Counted from the stretch's first letter, positions 45,742-55,545 are shown. The stretch is DNA of 64,000 nucleotides from Chitinophaga polysaccharea (GCF_007829335.1 NZ_VIWO01000002.1:620001-684000); one strand, 5' to 3'. A program made the numbers and translations. The notes: generated by a model not told the origin, from the letters alone.

Positions 45742-46848
45742 ATGTCTAAAAAATATAGTCAGTTTAAAGCGGCGCTGGTACTGTCCAGGGCCAGTTTGAC
45801 CGCCACGCTGCGCAGCCCTACCTCTGTAGTGTTTGCCCTGTTATTCCCTATTATTTTCGTAACGGTATTCGGCGCCATGGTCGATAATACAGCTGTGAAA
45901 GTGAAGATAGTATTGTCGCCGCACAGCGATACCAGCAATCCCCTGTATGCCGCCATCCGGCAGGTAAAAATATTTGATCTCAGCCAGGGAAAAGACTCCG
46001 CCGCCATGCTGGCGGATTTAAAAAAGGGAAGGATCGCCGGCATTTTATACCTGCATCCACCGGTGATCATAAACGGCGCCCCTCAGTTTCACACCGACCT
46101 GCTGGAAAGCAGTGCGGTGGCAGACAAACTACCGCTGGTACAGGCAGCCTTACAGGAAGTGGCGGCCCGGGTAAACCGTCAAACATTACCGGATCAACCG
46201 GTAGCTGCCAGCGTGCGTATGGTACATGTTCCGGGAAGGGTGTACCGGCAGATCGATTTTATTTTGCCCGGACAGCTCGGCTTCTCGCTGTTGATGGCCG
46301 GGGTGTTTGGATCAGCTTTCCTGCTATTTAATTTACGGCATACGCTGGTACTGAAACGTATTTATGTAACCCCTATCAAAGGTTCTTTTTTACTGTTGGG
46401 AGAGATGATCAGCCGCCTGTTGTTCCAGGTGATCTGTTTTATCATTATCACTGCCCTGGGATATTTCGCTTTTCACTTTACACTGGTAAACGGCATTTTT
46501 ACTTTCCTGGAAATGTTGTTGCTGTCCGTATTTGGACTAGTGATCTTTATGGGCATTGGTTTTATTATCAGTGGGCTGATCCGCAATGAAAGCTCTATAG
46601 CGCCGGTAGCCAATACGCTGACTGTACCGCAAATATTGTTGTGCGGACTATTTTTCCCTATTGATAATTACCCCGTTTGGTTGCAATCTTTTTGCGAAAT
46701 GCTGCCCTTAACTTTTTTTGTAGACGGGTTACGCAAAATTGCCTTCGAAGGACTGCATATCTGGCAAATACCTGTACAGCTGGCCGGATTGCTCGTTTGG
46801 GCTATTATTGTCGCGGTGCTTTCGGTGAAGCTGTTTAAATGGGAATAA
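45742..46848 (+). CDS. ABC-2 type transporter permease
   Basis: This 368-residue protein has an N-terminal helix (SPTSVVFALLFPIIFVTVFGAM), an extracytoplasmic loop domain (about 50-165), then five helices (QLGFSLLMAGVFGSAFLLF, LFQVICFIIITALGYFAFH, MLLLSVFGLVIFMGIGFII, TVPQILLCGLFFPIDNYP, LAGLLVWAIIVAVLSVKLF) and the FFPIDNYPVWLQ segment of the ABC-2 family. It starts 8 bp after the reductase gene and so shares its operon. No ATPase is adjacent. It may export the product of the two reductive enzymes, as inference from position. Confidence 0.83.
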   Translation: MSKKYSQFKAALVLSRASLTATLRSPTSVVFALLFPIIFVTVFGAMVDNTAVKVKIVLSPHSDTSNPLYAAIRQVKIFDLSQGKDSAAMLADLKKGRIAGILYLHPPVIINGAPQFHTDLLESSAVADKLPLVQAALQEVAARVNRQTLPDQPVAASVRMVHVPGRVYRQIDFILPGQLGFSLLMAGVFGSAFLLFNLRHTLVLKRIYVTPIKGSFLLLGEMISRLLFQVICFIIITALGYFAFHFTLVNGIFTFLEMLLLSVFGLVIFMGIGFIISGLIRNESSIAPVANTLTVPQILLCGLFFPIDNYPVWLQSFCEMLPLTFFVDGLRKIAFEGLHIWQIPVQLAGLLVWAIIVAVLSVKLFKWE

Positions 46849-46911
46849 ACAGATGTCGCGATTACCCCTGTAAATGTCTTACCTGCCCTCCCCATAAGGC
46901 AGGAATACAGG

Positions 46912-46919
46912 TACCTTTG
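46912..46919 (+). promoter_or_regulatory. -7 box TACCTTTG
   Basis: An exact TAnnTTTG match lies 36 bp before the glyoxalase-like gene at 46955. A TTTG at the -33 position is not obvious. Confidence 0.4.
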
Positions 46920-46954
46920 CTTTATCATCTGTAATCCTAAAATAAATTATCATC

Positions 46955-47380
46955 ATGGCAGCTGTAAATCCTTATTTATCTTTCAATGGTAATTGTGCCG
47001 ACGCATTTAATTTTTACAAAGGCGTATTTGGCAAGGACTTCCTGGTAATGTCGCGCTATAGCGACATCCAGATTGAGCACATGTCTGATCCTTCCGAAAG
47101 CCATAAAATCATGCACGTGGCATTACCGGTGGGTGGCGACACAATCCTGATGGGAAGCGACCGCCCAAATATGATGGGCCCCGGCACTGAAGGCAATATG
47201 TTTTCTGTAGCTATTGCGGCCGACAGTGAAGCGGAAGCCGACAAATTGTACAATGGTCTGGCAGCCGGAGGTATGGTGGGCATGCCAATGGGAAAGGCTC
47301 CCTGGGGCGCTTACTTCGGTATGTGTACCGACAAATTCGGTATTCAGTGGATGATCAACCACGACTATAGCCGCCAGTAA
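46955..47380 (+). CDS. VOC-family (PhnB/glyoxalase-like) protein (1)
   Basis: The 141-residue protein fits the PhnB-type VOC domain: NPYLSFNGNCADAFNFYKGV, FSVAIAADSEAEADKLYNGLA and the ending WGAYFGMCTDKFGIQWMINHD. Metal-binding positions of such proteins are variable and no enzyme activity is certain. It is monocistronic, has its own -7 box and ends before a clear terminator. Confidence 0.85.
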   Translation: MAAVNPYLSFNGNCADAFNFYKGVFGKDFLVMSRYSDIQIEHMSDPSESHKIMHVALPVGGDTILMGSDRPNMMGPGTEGNMFSVAIAADSEAEADKLYNGLAAGGMVGMPMGKAPWGAYFGMCTDKFGIQWMINHDYSRQ

Positions 47381-47402
47381 TTCCCGGACATTTTCACTCC
47401 AT

Positions 47403-47438
47403 AAAAGGTTAGGATCGTCCAGCATCCTAACCTTTTTT
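47403..47438 (+). terminator. Terminator after the VOC gene
   Basis: Arms aaaaggttaggat (47403-47415) and atcctaacctttt (47424-47436) with an 8-base loop, followed by a T-run. Confidence 0.85.
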
Positions 47439-47762
47439 ATAACGTATACGGATATATCAGCCACTTATTTTTTCCTTCTCTCCCACTACCCTAGCCATTT
47501 TAACAGTGTTTAACGGTTGGTACAATAAACTCCCCATGGATACGCCGGTCTAATCAACTCCAGTTTTGCGACAGAAAGCCGTCACATTTTTGTACTGGAA
47601 AGCAGGTGACCAAGGCCGCCATCGCCGTATAACGGATAATTATTGATTGTTTTTGAACAATACGATAAAACAGATAGTTACTCTTAATACCTGTTGGGAG
47701 CCTGTATTGCCGGATTACTTTCCCGGTAGCCGGTCCTCACTGTCGCTGTAAAACATAAACGA
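47439..47762. other. Non-coding leader region of the RND efflux operon
   Basis: This 324-bp stretch contains no recognised gene. It holds a short ttgtt/aacaa pair and a near -7 match cagttttg (47571-47578). It should include the efflux operon promoter, but no convincing -33/-7 pair could be assigned. Confidence 0.4.
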
Positions 47763-48926
47763 ATGGATTTCATTAAACGAACCGTCATGCACAAGCCTGT
47801 AACTGCCTTTATTCTCCTCCTGGTACTCGGCGCCTGTAAAAGCAACAAGGGTGGCAGTAAAAATGCTGTCATCAAGCCTTACCCAGTCATTGCCCTAACG
47901 CCGCAAAATGCGGTCATCAACTCCGATTATCCGGCTACCATTATGGGTATACAGAATATTGAAATCCGGCCCAAAATAGATGGATACGTAGAGGCTATTT
48001 ATATCGATGAAGGGGCTACCGTTAAAAAGGGACAGCTCTTATTTAAAATCAATGCACCCCAGTACGAGCAAAACGTGAACACAGCCGAAGCGAATATCAA
48101 AATAGCGGTGGCCGATGTAAATGCTGCCCAGATGCAGGTTAACAAGGTGAAGCCGCTGGTGGAAAAAGATATCGTGAGCGCGTATGAACTGGAATCCGCC
48201 GCCTATACGCTGCAATCCAAACAGGCCGCACTGGCCCAGGCCCAGGCAGCGCTCAACAATGCGAAAACCAATCTAAGCTATACCCTGATAACCAGTCCCG
48301 CCGATGGTGTGGTGGGTTTATTGCCTTATAAAATAGGAAGCCTGGTAAGCAGTACCACGGCCAACCCGCTGACAACTGTTTCCGATATCACCCAGATCTA
48401 TGCGTATTTCTCCATTAATGAAAGACAGGGGCTCGACTTCTTCCTGGCCTCCAAAGGAGCTACCATGCAGGAAAAGCTGGCTACGCTGCCGCCAGTGACC
48501 CTGGTGCTGGCCAACGGCACCATACTTCCCCGCAAGGGCCGGGTGGAAACTGCCAGCGGCTTAATTAATCCGCAAACCGGCGCCATCAATATGAGGGCCA
48601 CTTTCGATAATCCCGATGGACTGGTACGCAGCGGTAGCAGCGCCATTGTACGGGTACCACGTACCGTAGATACCGCCTTGCTGATACCGCAAAAAGCCAC
48701 CTACCAGATACAGGGAAAATTATTTGTATATGTGGTAGATGCAGACAACAAAGTCAGATCGGTTGACATAGGATCCAATGCCAGCGCAGCGGGCCAATCC
48801 TTTGTAGTACAACAGGGCGTAAAAGCCGGCGATAAAATCGTGGTAGATGGTATCAGCAACCTGCGGGAAGACCTGGTGATCCAACCAAGGATGGTAAATG
48901 CAGACAGCCTGTATAAGAGCTTGTGA
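47763..48926 (+). CDS. RND efflux periplasmic adaptor (AcrA/MexA-like) lipoprotein
   Basis: The 387-residue protein has a lipoprotein signal (MHKPVTAFILLLVLGAC when started at 47787). Adaptor domains follow: barrel-sandwich half IRPKIDGYVEAIYIDEGATV, alpha-hairpin (about 100-170, rich in Ala and Gln), ADGVVGLLPYKIGSLVS, beta-barrel and membrane-proximal parts ending GDKIVVDGISNLREDLVI. It is the first gene of a complete adaptor-pump-channel operon exporting drugs or toxic compounds. Confidence 0.92.
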   Translation: MDFIKRTVMHKPVTAFILLLVLGACKSNKGGSKNAVIKPYPVIALTPQNAVINSDYPATIMGIQNIEIRPKIDGYVEAIYIDEGATVKKGQLLFKINAPQYEQNVNTAEANIKIAVADVNAAQMQVNKVKPLVEKDIVSAYELESAAYTLQSKQAALAQAQAALNNAKTNLSYTLITSPADGVVGLLPYKIGSLVSSTTANPLTTVSDITQIYAYFSINERQGLDFFLASKGATMQEKLATLPPVTLVLANGTILPRKGRVETASGLINPQTGAINMRATFDNPDGLVRSGSSAIVRVPRTVDTALLIPQKATYQIQGKLFVYVVDADNKVRSVDIGSNASAAGQSFVVQQGVKAGDKIVVDGISNLREDLVIQPRMVNADSLYKSL

Positions 48927-48956
48927 GTGCCCTGATTGATCCATTAAAACAATGTC

Positions 48957-51900
48957 ATGTTAAGAAGATTTATAGAACGGCCGGTATTATCCACTGTGGT
49001 ATCCATTATCATTGTCACCCTAGGTATCCTGGGACTGGTATCGCTGCCTATTTCCCAGTACCCTGATATTGCACCGCCTACCATTCAGGTGCAAACGAGT
49101 TATAGTGGCGCCAATGCCGACGTAGTGCTTAAAAGCGTGGTGGTACCGCTGGAACAACAGATCAATGGCGTAGAGAATATGGACTATATCACGTCTACCG
49201 CCGGCAATGATGGTTCCGCAAATATTACCGTTAGCTTCAAAATAGGCAGCGACCCCAATATGGCCGCAGTGAACGTACAGAATGCCGTAGCCCGTGCCAC
49301 GCCGCTGCTGCCACAGGAAGTGACCCGTGCCGGCGTTACCGTACAGAAAAAACAAACCAGCAACCTGCTCATCTTTTCGGTATATAGTACTAACCCCTCG
49401 TTTGACCAAACCTTCCTGCAAAATTATGTCGATATCAACATTGTGCCAGTTATCAAACGTATCCAGGGAGTGGGCGATGCTGCTGCCTCCGGTTCCATGG
49501 ACTACTCTATGCGTATCTGGCTCAACACCCAGGCCATGGCTTCTTACGGACTGGTGCCGGCAGATATCACCGCCGCGCTGGCGGAGCAAAACATCCAGGC
49601 AGCACCCGGGCAGTTCGGAGAGCGCGGTGGTCAGGCTTTTCAGTATGTGATCAAATATCCCGGTACGCTGGTAGATACCGCCCAGTTTGGCAATATCGTG
49701 TTGCGGTCAAACCTGCGTAGCCGCTTATTGCGGTTAAAAGATGTGGCCCGCATTGAACTGGGCGCCCTTAGTTATTTCAACAGCACCCGTACCAATGGCT
49801 ATCCTGCGGTGTCTATCAGCGTAGCGCAGGTAGCCGGTTCCAACGCCCGTGATGTGATTGAACAAACGCTGAAAGTGATGGACGACGCCTCCAAATCATT
49901 TCCGAAAGGCGTTAAATATGTGGTGCTGCAAAACGTAAACGACTTTTTAACGGCATCGATCGAAAAAGTGATCCATACACTGTTTGAAGCGTTTATACTG
50001 GTATTCCTCGTCGTTTTTCTTTTCCTCCAGGATTTCCGCTCCACGCTAATACCAGCTATATCCGTACCGGTGGCCATTATAGGCACGTTCTTTTTTCTCA
50101 AACTATTTGGCTTCACCATTAACCTGTTAACCCTTTTTGCCCTGATCCTGGCGATCGGTATCGTGGTAGATGATGCCATTGTAATTGTAGAAGCCGTACA
50201 TGCCAGGCTGGACACGGGTTATAAGTCGGCCCGCAAAGCCAGTGTCGACGCGCTTAACGAAATATCCGGCGCTATCATTTCCATTACCCTGGTAATGTCT
50301 GCGGTGTTTATTCCCGTGAGTTTCATCGGCGGTTCGTCCGGCGTATTCTACCGGCAGTTCGGGCTCACGCTGGCTATCGCGATCGTGTTGTCGGCTATCA
50401 ACGCATTGACGCTGAGTCCTGTGTTATGTGCGCTGTTCCTCCGCCCTCACCATGACGCCCCTACGAAATTGAACTTCCTGCAACGGTTTTACCGGTCATT
50501 CAATGTGGCCTTTGAGAAAATGACCAACCGATATACACATATCCTGCGCTTCTTCGGCAAACGTACCTGGATCCCTATGTCGGTGCTGGCGCTGTTTTGC
50601 GTCGGTTTATTTGTAATTGCCAGCGTAACGCCTACTTCTTTCGTACCGGAAGAAGACCTGGGTACTATCAATTGTAATATTACCCTACCGCCGGATGCAT
50701 CCCTGCAACGTACCGACGTGGTAGCCCGAAAGGTGGAGAAACTGGCCGGTACCATCCCGGAAATCAACAATGTGCTGGCAGTGACCGGCCGTGGGCAGCT
50801 ATCCGGCAGTGGCAGCAACTACGCGATGGTGGTGATGCGGCTTATTCCCTGGAGTCAACGTAACCGTACCATACAGCAGATCATCAAAGAGCTGAATCGT
50901 AAGTCGACCGATATTACGGAAGCGGAAGTGAAATACTTTGCGCCCGCCACCATACAGGGCTTTGGCGCCTCCAGCGGCTTTACCTTCCAGTTGCAGGATA
51001 AAACAGGCGGTGATATTGCTCACTTCTATAAAGTGAGCCAGGACTTCCTGAGCGTACTCACACAGCGTCCGGAAATACAGTTTGCCACCACCTCCTTCAA
51101 TCCTAACTTCCCGCAATACCTGATGAATGTAAATGTGCCCAAGATAAAGGATGCGGGGCTCAACGTTACTGACATCACCAATGCCATGCAAGGGTATTTC
51201 GGCGGTGTGTATGCGTCTAACTTCAATGAATTTGGACAGCAATACCGGGTGATGGTGCAGGCTTCGCCAGAATATCGTACAACGCCGGAGAGTTTAAACG
51301 CCGTGTTTGTGCGCACCCCGGATGGGGCGATGGTACCGGTCACCGAGTTTGTAACGCTAACGCAGACCTATGGCCCGCAGGCGATCACCCGTTTTAACCT
51401 GTTCAACTCTATCAGCATCACGGGCACACCCAATATTGGCTACAGCTCGGGGCAGGCTATTGCGGCGGTAGACCAGTCGGCCACAGAAACGTTGCCTCCC
51501 GGCTTTGGCTTCGAGTTTTCCGGTATTACCCGTGAGGAACTGGCCAGTGGAAGTCAAACGATTTACATCTTTTTACTGTCACTCATATTCGTGTACCTGC
51601 TGCTGAGCGCCCAGTATGAAAGTTACCTGTTGCCTTTCGCGATTCTGCTGGCTGTGCCGGTGGGTATTTTCGGCGCCTTCCTGTTTGCCTATCTCTTTGG
51701 TATCAGTAATAATATTTACGTGCAGATCACGCTGATTATGCTGATTGGGTTGCTGGCCAAAAATGCGATCCTGATCGTGGAATATGCCGTTGAACGAAGG
51801 CGTCAGGGCATGAGCATTGCCGAAGCTGCCGCCGATGGGGCCAAAGAGCGGTTACGCCCCATCCTCATGACCTCTTTTGCCTTCATCCTGGGGCTGGTAC

Positions 51901-52088
51901 CCCTGATGGTGGCCAGTGGTGCAGGCGCCAATGGCAACCGCTCCATCGGAACAGGCGCCGTAGGCGGGATGCTGATCGGTACCCTGTTCGGGGTATTTAT
52001 TACCCCCGCTTTGTTTATCATCTTCCAAACCTTACAGGAAAAGGTAAAACGTGCGCCCAAAGAAGATGAGGGTGCCCTGGGAGAATAG
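48957..52088 (+). CDS. RND multidrug efflux permease, HAE1 (AcrB/MexB) type
   Basis: The 1043-residue inner-membrane pump starts MLRRFIERPVLSTVVSIIIV and continues PISQYPDIAPPTIQVQTSYSG as HAE1 pumps do. TM4 carries the proton-relay pair in AIGIVVDDAIVIVE. The pattern of one helix, large periplasmic loop and five further helices occurs twice, as the fold requires. Length equals AcrB. It lies between the adaptor (30 bp) and the outer-membrane channel gene (23-47 bp). Confidence 0.95.
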   Translation: MLRRFIERPVLSTVVSIIIVTLGILGLVSLPISQYPDIAPPTIQVQTSYSGANADVVLKSVVVPLEQQINGVENMDYITSTAGNDGSANITVSFKIGSDPNMAAVNVQNAVARATPLLPQEVTRAGVTVQKKQTSNLLIFSVYSTNPSFDQTFLQNYVDINIVPVIKRIQGVGDAAASGSMDYSMRIWLNTQAMASYGLVPADITAALAEQNIQAAPGQFGERGGQAFQYVIKYPGTLVDTAQFGNIVLRSNLRSRLLRLKDVARIELGALSYFNSTRTNGYPAVSISVAQVAGSNARDVIEQTLKVMDDASKSFPKGVKYVVLQNVNDFLTASIEKVIHTLFEAFILVFLVVFLFLQDFRSTLIPAISVPVAIIGTFFFLKLFGFTINLLTLFALILAIGIVVDDAIVIVEAVHARLDTGYKSARKASVDALNEISGAIISITLVMSAVFIPVSFIGGSSGVFYRQFGLTLAIAIVLSAINALTLSPVLCALFLRPHHDAPTKLNFLQRFYRSFNVAFEKMTNRYTHILRFFGKRTWIPMSVLALFCVGLFVIASVTPTSFVPEEDLGTINCNITLPPDASLQRTDVVARKVEKLAGTIPEINNVLAVTGRGQLSGSGSNYAMVVMRLIPWSQRNRTIQQIIKELNRKSTDITEAEVKYFAPATIQGFGASSGFTFQLQDKTGGDIAHFYKVSQDFLSVLTQRPEIQFATTSFNPNFPQYLMNVNVPKIKDAGLNVTDITNAMQGYFGGVYASNFNEFGQQYRVMVQASPEYRTTPESLNAVFVRTPDGAMVPVTEFVTLTQTYGPQAITRFNLFNSISITGTPNIGYSSGQAIAAVDQSATETLPPGFGFEFSGITREELASGSQTIYIFLLSLIFVYLLLSAQYESYLLPFAILLAVPVGIFGAFLFAYLFGISNNIYVQITLIMLIGLLAKNAILIVEYAVERRRQGMSIAEAAADGAKERLRPILMTSFAFILGLVPLMVASGAGANGNRSIGTGAVGGMLIGTLFGVFITPALFIIFQTLQEKVKRAPKEDEGALGE

Positions 52089-52135
52089 TTCTTTTAACAT
52101 GAAGCCGCTGTATGCGGACATCAAAATATCAGCTC

Positions 52136-53521
52136 ATGAATTGGCGTATCAGACAAATTATTATCATCATCAGCTTATTTGCCGGAGGACTCTCCTCCTG
52201 TCATATTACCAAACCTTATCGGTCGCCGGGTATCAATGATACCCAGCTATACCGCGATGCAAATACCACCGATACCAACACCATTGCGACACTGCACTGG
52301 AAAGAGATTTTTACGGATACGCTGTTACAGCAACTGCTGGAGGAAGGCATTCAACACAACCTGGACCTACAGGTAGCCTGGTCGCGGGTTCGTCAGGCGC
52401 AGGCCAGTTACTCGCAGAGCCGGCAGGCCCTGTACCCCGCCGTAAATGGTGATGCCAGCGCTATACTGGCGGGAGCGTCTAATCAAGCCAATACCGGTAG
52501 AAGTGTAATGCCCAGGCAGTTGGGCGCTGAGCTCACCGCCAACTGGGAAGCTGATATCTGGGGCAAATTACGCAGTACCAGACGTGCTTATCTCGCCTCG
52601 TGGCTACAGGCCAGCGCCAATGCACAGGCACTACAAACAGCCCTCATAGCCAATATTGCCAACAACTACTACAACCTGCTGGCGCTGGATCAGCAACTAC
52701 ATATTACCCAGCAAACCGTTGTCAACTGGCAGGCGACCGTGGAAGTGATGAAGGAACTGAAAAAAGCAGATGTAGTAACGGGAGCGGCAGTGGTGCAAAG
52801 TGAGGCCAGTCGCTATGCTGCCGAGGTAACCATCCCTGATTTGAAACAATCTATCCGGCAAACTGAAAACGAGATTAACTTATTGCTGGGCCGTGTATCC
52901 GGTCCTATTACCCGCAGTACCCTCGAGGCACAACAACCCATTATGTTGCTGAAAACGGGGGTACCGGCGCAATTGCTGGCCAACCGGCCGGATGTACAGG
53001 CGGCCGAATACAACCTGCGGTATTACTTTGAACAAACCAATGTTGCCCGAACCTATTTTTACCCGGCGCTCAATATCTCCACATCTGGCGGATATACCAC
53101 CTATCTTTCGCTGACCGGGCCGGGGTCCTGGCTCAGCAACCTCACTACGGCACTTACCCAGCCCATTTTTAACCGGGGACTCAATAAAGCGAGGTTAAAA
53201 ATAGCGAAGGAGCAGCAGGAACAGGCAGCACTGGGATTCCGCACAGCGGTACTAGACGCCGGCCAGGAAGTATCCAATGCGCTTTACTCCTACCAGACCG
53301 CCCAGGAAAAATCAAATTCGCGCCGGCTGCAGCTCCAGAACCTGCAGTTGTCGGTAGAATATACCCAGGAGCTGGTAAGGTATGGCTTTGCCAATTATAC
53401 AGAAGTGTTAAACGCCCAGCAAAGCCTGCTGGGGGCACAATTAGGGAAAATCAATGACCGCCTGCAGCAGTTGCAGGCCATCGTATTTCTATACCGGGCT
53501 TTAGGAGGTGGCTGGAAATAG
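52136..53521 (+). CDS. NodT/OprM-type outer-membrane efflux lipoprotein
   Basis: The start at 52136 (MNWRIRQIIIIISLFAGGLSSC) gives a lipoprotein signal; the reading frame also allows 52112. The mature protein of about 440 residues has the twin TolC-type repeats, WKEIFTDTLLQQLLEEGIQHNLDL and later AEYNLRYYFEQTNVARTYFYPALNIS. The conserved NRPDVQAAEYNL lies between. It is the exit duct for the RND pump encoded just upstream. Confidence 0.92.
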   Translation: MNWRIRQIIIIISLFAGGLSSCHITKPYRSPGINDTQLYRDANTTDTNTIATLHWKEIFTDTLLQQLLEEGIQHNLDLQVAWSRVRQAQASYSQSRQALYPAVNGDASAILAGASNQANTGRSVMPRQLGAELTANWEADIWGKLRSTRRAYLASWLQASANAQALQTALIANIANNYYNLLALDQQLHITQQTVVNWQATVEVMKELKKADVVTGAAVVQSEASRYAAEVTIPDLKQSIRQTENEINLLLGRVSGPITRSTLEAQQPIMLLKTGVPAQLLANRPDVQAAEYNLRYYFEQTNVARTYFYPALNISTSGGYTTYLSLTGPGSWLSNLTTALTQPIFNRGLNKARLKIAKEQQEQAALGFRTAVLDAGQEVSNALYSYQTAQEKSNSRRLQLQNLQLSVEYTQELVRYGFANYTEVLNAQQSLLGAQLGKINDRLQQLQAIVFLYRALGGGWK

Positions 53522-53522
53522 G

Positions 53523-53894
53523 TTAGTGTACCATTACCAATACCACACGGAACCCATCGGGGTCAACGATGGTAATGCCATGTTTGTTCCAGTAGGGATT
53601 TTTGGCTTTCACTTCCTCTGCCCCTGCTTTCCTGGCCTTGGTCAGCATTTTGGTAAAAACCTCCTTGCTTTCGGGATACAGCACCAGCAGGTCGTCTTCA
53701 TCGGGATGGTGCTGGGGATGTTCGGGAGATACGGTAAATTCCAGGTGCCAGTTTTCGCCCGGAAGTCCCAGGAATACACCATTGTAGGAGCTATGGTCCT
53801 CAAAGGCGCCCAGTTGCCGGAACCCCAGTACATCCTGGTAAAAAGCAATCATTTTATTTAAATCAGTCGTATGCCTGGCTACTCTTAGTCTCAT
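53523..53894 (-). CDS. VOC-family glyoxalase-like protein (2)
   Basis: The start at 53894 (MRLRVARHTTDLNKMIAFYQ) gives a 123-residue single VOC domain: FYQDVLGFRQLGAFEDHSSY, GVFLGLPGENWHLEFTVSPE and the ending NKHGITIVDPDGFRVVLVMV. Potential metal ligands are the early His and late Asp/Glu positions, as in glyoxalase and bleomycin-resistance folds. It is tail to tail with the efflux channel gene (1-bp gap). Its function is not specified by the context. Confidence 0.83.
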   Translation of the reverse strand: MRLRVARHTTDLNKMIAFYQDVLGFRQLGAFEDHSSYNGVFLGLPGENWHLEFTVSPEHPQHHPDEDDLLVLYPESKEVFTKMLTKARKAGAEEVKAKNPYWNKHGITIVDPDGFRVVLVMVH

Positions 53895-54085
53895 AACAAT
53901 ACGGATCTTTAGTTGCTGCGTATAATAATTCAATGGTAGTTTCCACTATTGAATTTACTAAATCTCCCGCATTCATGCTAGCCAGGATACAGGAAGATAA
54001 CAGTAATCCCGGTTTTTCTCACCTGGAGTCAGCAAAACAGTGGTTGGCAGCTATCTCTCAAACTGTTAACGGGAAAGTATATACG

Positions 54086-54712
54086 TTATGAAATCAGCAA
54101 GGGCATTTCGGGGCGAAATGGCAAGGCAGGCAAGGCTTCGGAGGGGTTCAGCACTTCATCTACCAGTCCGAAGTCCCTCGCCTCGGCCGCATCCATGAAG
54201 TGATCATTTTTAAAAGCCTGTTCCACCTCCGCCAGGGTACGACCTGCATGGCGCGCTATTACCTGGAAGGTTTTATGTTGCAGGCGTTCCTGTTCTTTAA
54301 ACGCAATCCTGACATCTTCGGTATAGCCTTTGGCGCCACCGCCGGCCGGATGCATATGTATGGTGGCATTGGGCAACGCATATCGCTGGCCACTGGCGCC
54401 CGCCGTGAGAATGATGGTGCCCATGCTCCCTGAAAACCCCAGTGCCATGGTAGACACCGGCGATTTCAGCATCTTCATGGTATCATAAATGGCCAGGCCG
54501 GCATAGATGACGCCGCCAGGGCTGTTCACATACATATTAATCGGACGGTGACTTTCACTGTCCAGGTACAATAGCTGGGCCACTATGAGGTTAGCCATCT
54601 GCTCGTCGATGGCCGTGCCGAGGAAAATGATCCGCTCTTTCAGTAACAGGCTGTATATATCAAATGCACCGCGGCTATCGCCGTCGATGACTGTAGGAAC
54701 CAGGAATGCCAT
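54086..54712 (-). CDS. clpP: ClpP-family serine protease (paralogue)
   Basis: The 208-residue protein has the ClpP catalytic set: Ser in GFSGSMGTI (S96), His in [10 protein letters not shown] (H121) and Asp in [11 protein letters not shown] (D170). The handle region [20 protein letters not shown] follows. The context differs from the usual tig-clpP-clpX locus: it is the last gene after an ECF sigma factor and a small helical protein, 5 bp downstream of the latter. This points to a specialised rather than housekeeping ClpP. The motif GFSGSMG departs from the usual GQAASMG, as in divergent paralogues. Confidence 0.88.
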   Translation of the reverse strand: MAFLVPTVIDGDSRGAFDIYSLLLKERIIFLGTAIDEQMANLIVAQLLYLDSESHRPINMYVNSPGGVIYAGLAIYDTMKMLKSPVSTMALGFSGSMGTIILTAGASGQRYALPNATIHMHPAGGGAKGYTEDVRIAFKEQERLQHKTFQVIARHAGRTLAEVEQAFKNDHFMDAAEARDFGLVDEVLNPSEALPALPFRPEMPLLIS

Positions 54713-54717
54713 AATCG

Positions 54718-54975
54718 TTATTTAAAAATAGTAGTGATGGTATGATGGAAAGTTTCGTCCTGCATGAGTTGCCCGAACACCTGGTCGAGCTGCTTTTTTT
54801 TCTCTTCGCGGCCCAGCCAGCGTACTAACTGCAATACTTTGCGCTGCGCCGCCACTTTTTCCTTTATCATAGGATCCAGTAGCATGCGGACCTGGAACAG
54901 CAGCCGGGAAGCCGCCGGCATCTGCTGTTCCAGGTATTGCTCTATTTCCCGGGTATCAGCTAACTGTTTCCGCAT
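54718..54975 (-). CDS. Small helical protein between sigma factor and ClpP
   Basis: The 85-residue protein ([20 protein letters not shown] at the start) is rich in Lys, Gln, Glu and Leu and looks almost fully alpha-helical ([20 protein letters not shown]). No membrane segment is present, which sets it apart from membrane anti-sigma factors. Its start overlaps the sigma gene end by 20 bp and its end is 5 bp from the clpP start. A cytoplasmic regulator of the sigma factor, or an adaptor for ClpP, is a plausible but unproven role. No family was recognised. Confidence 0.6.
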   Translation of the reverse strand: MRKQLADTREIEQYLEQQMPAASRLLFQVRMLLDPMIKEKVAAQRKVLQLVRWLGREEKKKQLDQVFGQLMQDETFHHTITTIFK

Positions 54976-55477
54976 AATCCATTTGTTGAAGTTGTGTTCT
55001 TACCTTTTCCAGGCATTTATATTTCTGCACACTGACTGTATGAGGGTTTTTAAATTGAAAGTCGCTGGCGATTTCTGATATGGAGAGATCATCATAATAA
55101 AAAGCGCGCAGCAGCTCCAGGCATCGCTTTCCTGTAGCCTTTATGTAGTCGAGCAGCGGGCGTTGTACCGGCGCCGGGGCGTAATAATCGGCCGGGATCA
55201 CCATTTCCTCCGGTACCTGTTCCAGGGAGATATGTTCTCCTTCCCTTTTTAGTTTCCGGACACAACATATCCTCGCAATACCAACCAGGTAGGCCATTGC
55301 CGGCGCCTGTTCTGGTAATGTATGTTGCCGTTGTTTTTCCAGGTAGATGATTACCGCATCCTGGAAAATGTCTTTGGCCATATCCAGGTCTCCTCCCATC
55401 CGGCGTACCATAGCGGCTACCCGGGGAAAGATGTCCCTGTATATTTCTTTCAGCCATTGATCATCCTGGTGGCGCAT
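54956..55477 (-). CDS. ECF-type sigma-70 family RNA polymerase sigma factor
   Basis: The 173-residue protein shows region 2 (about 5-75: IFPRVAAMVRRMGGDLDMAK, DIFQDAVIIYLEKQ) and region 4 (about 115-170: CLELLRAFYYDDLSISEIAS, VSVQKYKCLEKVRTQL). The spacing fits a group 4 sigma factor. The expected FecR-like partner and TonB receptor are absent, so it is not an iron-type regulator. It heads a three-gene minus-strand operon and diverges from the ABC-F leader region. Confidence 0.85.
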   Translation of the reverse strand: MRHQDDQWLKEIYRDIFPRVAAMVRRMGGDLDMAKDIFQDAVIIYLEKQRQHTLPEQAPAMAYLVGIARICCVRKLKREGEHISLEQVPEEMVIPADYYAPAPVQRPLLDYIKATGKRCLELLRAFYYDDLSISEIASDFQFKNPHTVSVQKYKCLEKVRTQLQQMDYAETVS

Positions 55478-55545
55478 AGCAGGTGTTTTTATATACTAGT
55501 GTCTGTAAACCGGTAAAAATCACCCTAAAATTTAAGATTTTTTTT

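Noticed and set aside
47571..47578. cagttttg as the promoter -7 of the RND operon
   Set aside because: The first base differs from TAnnTTTG, no -33 element is at the right distance, and it lies nearly 200 bp before the start.
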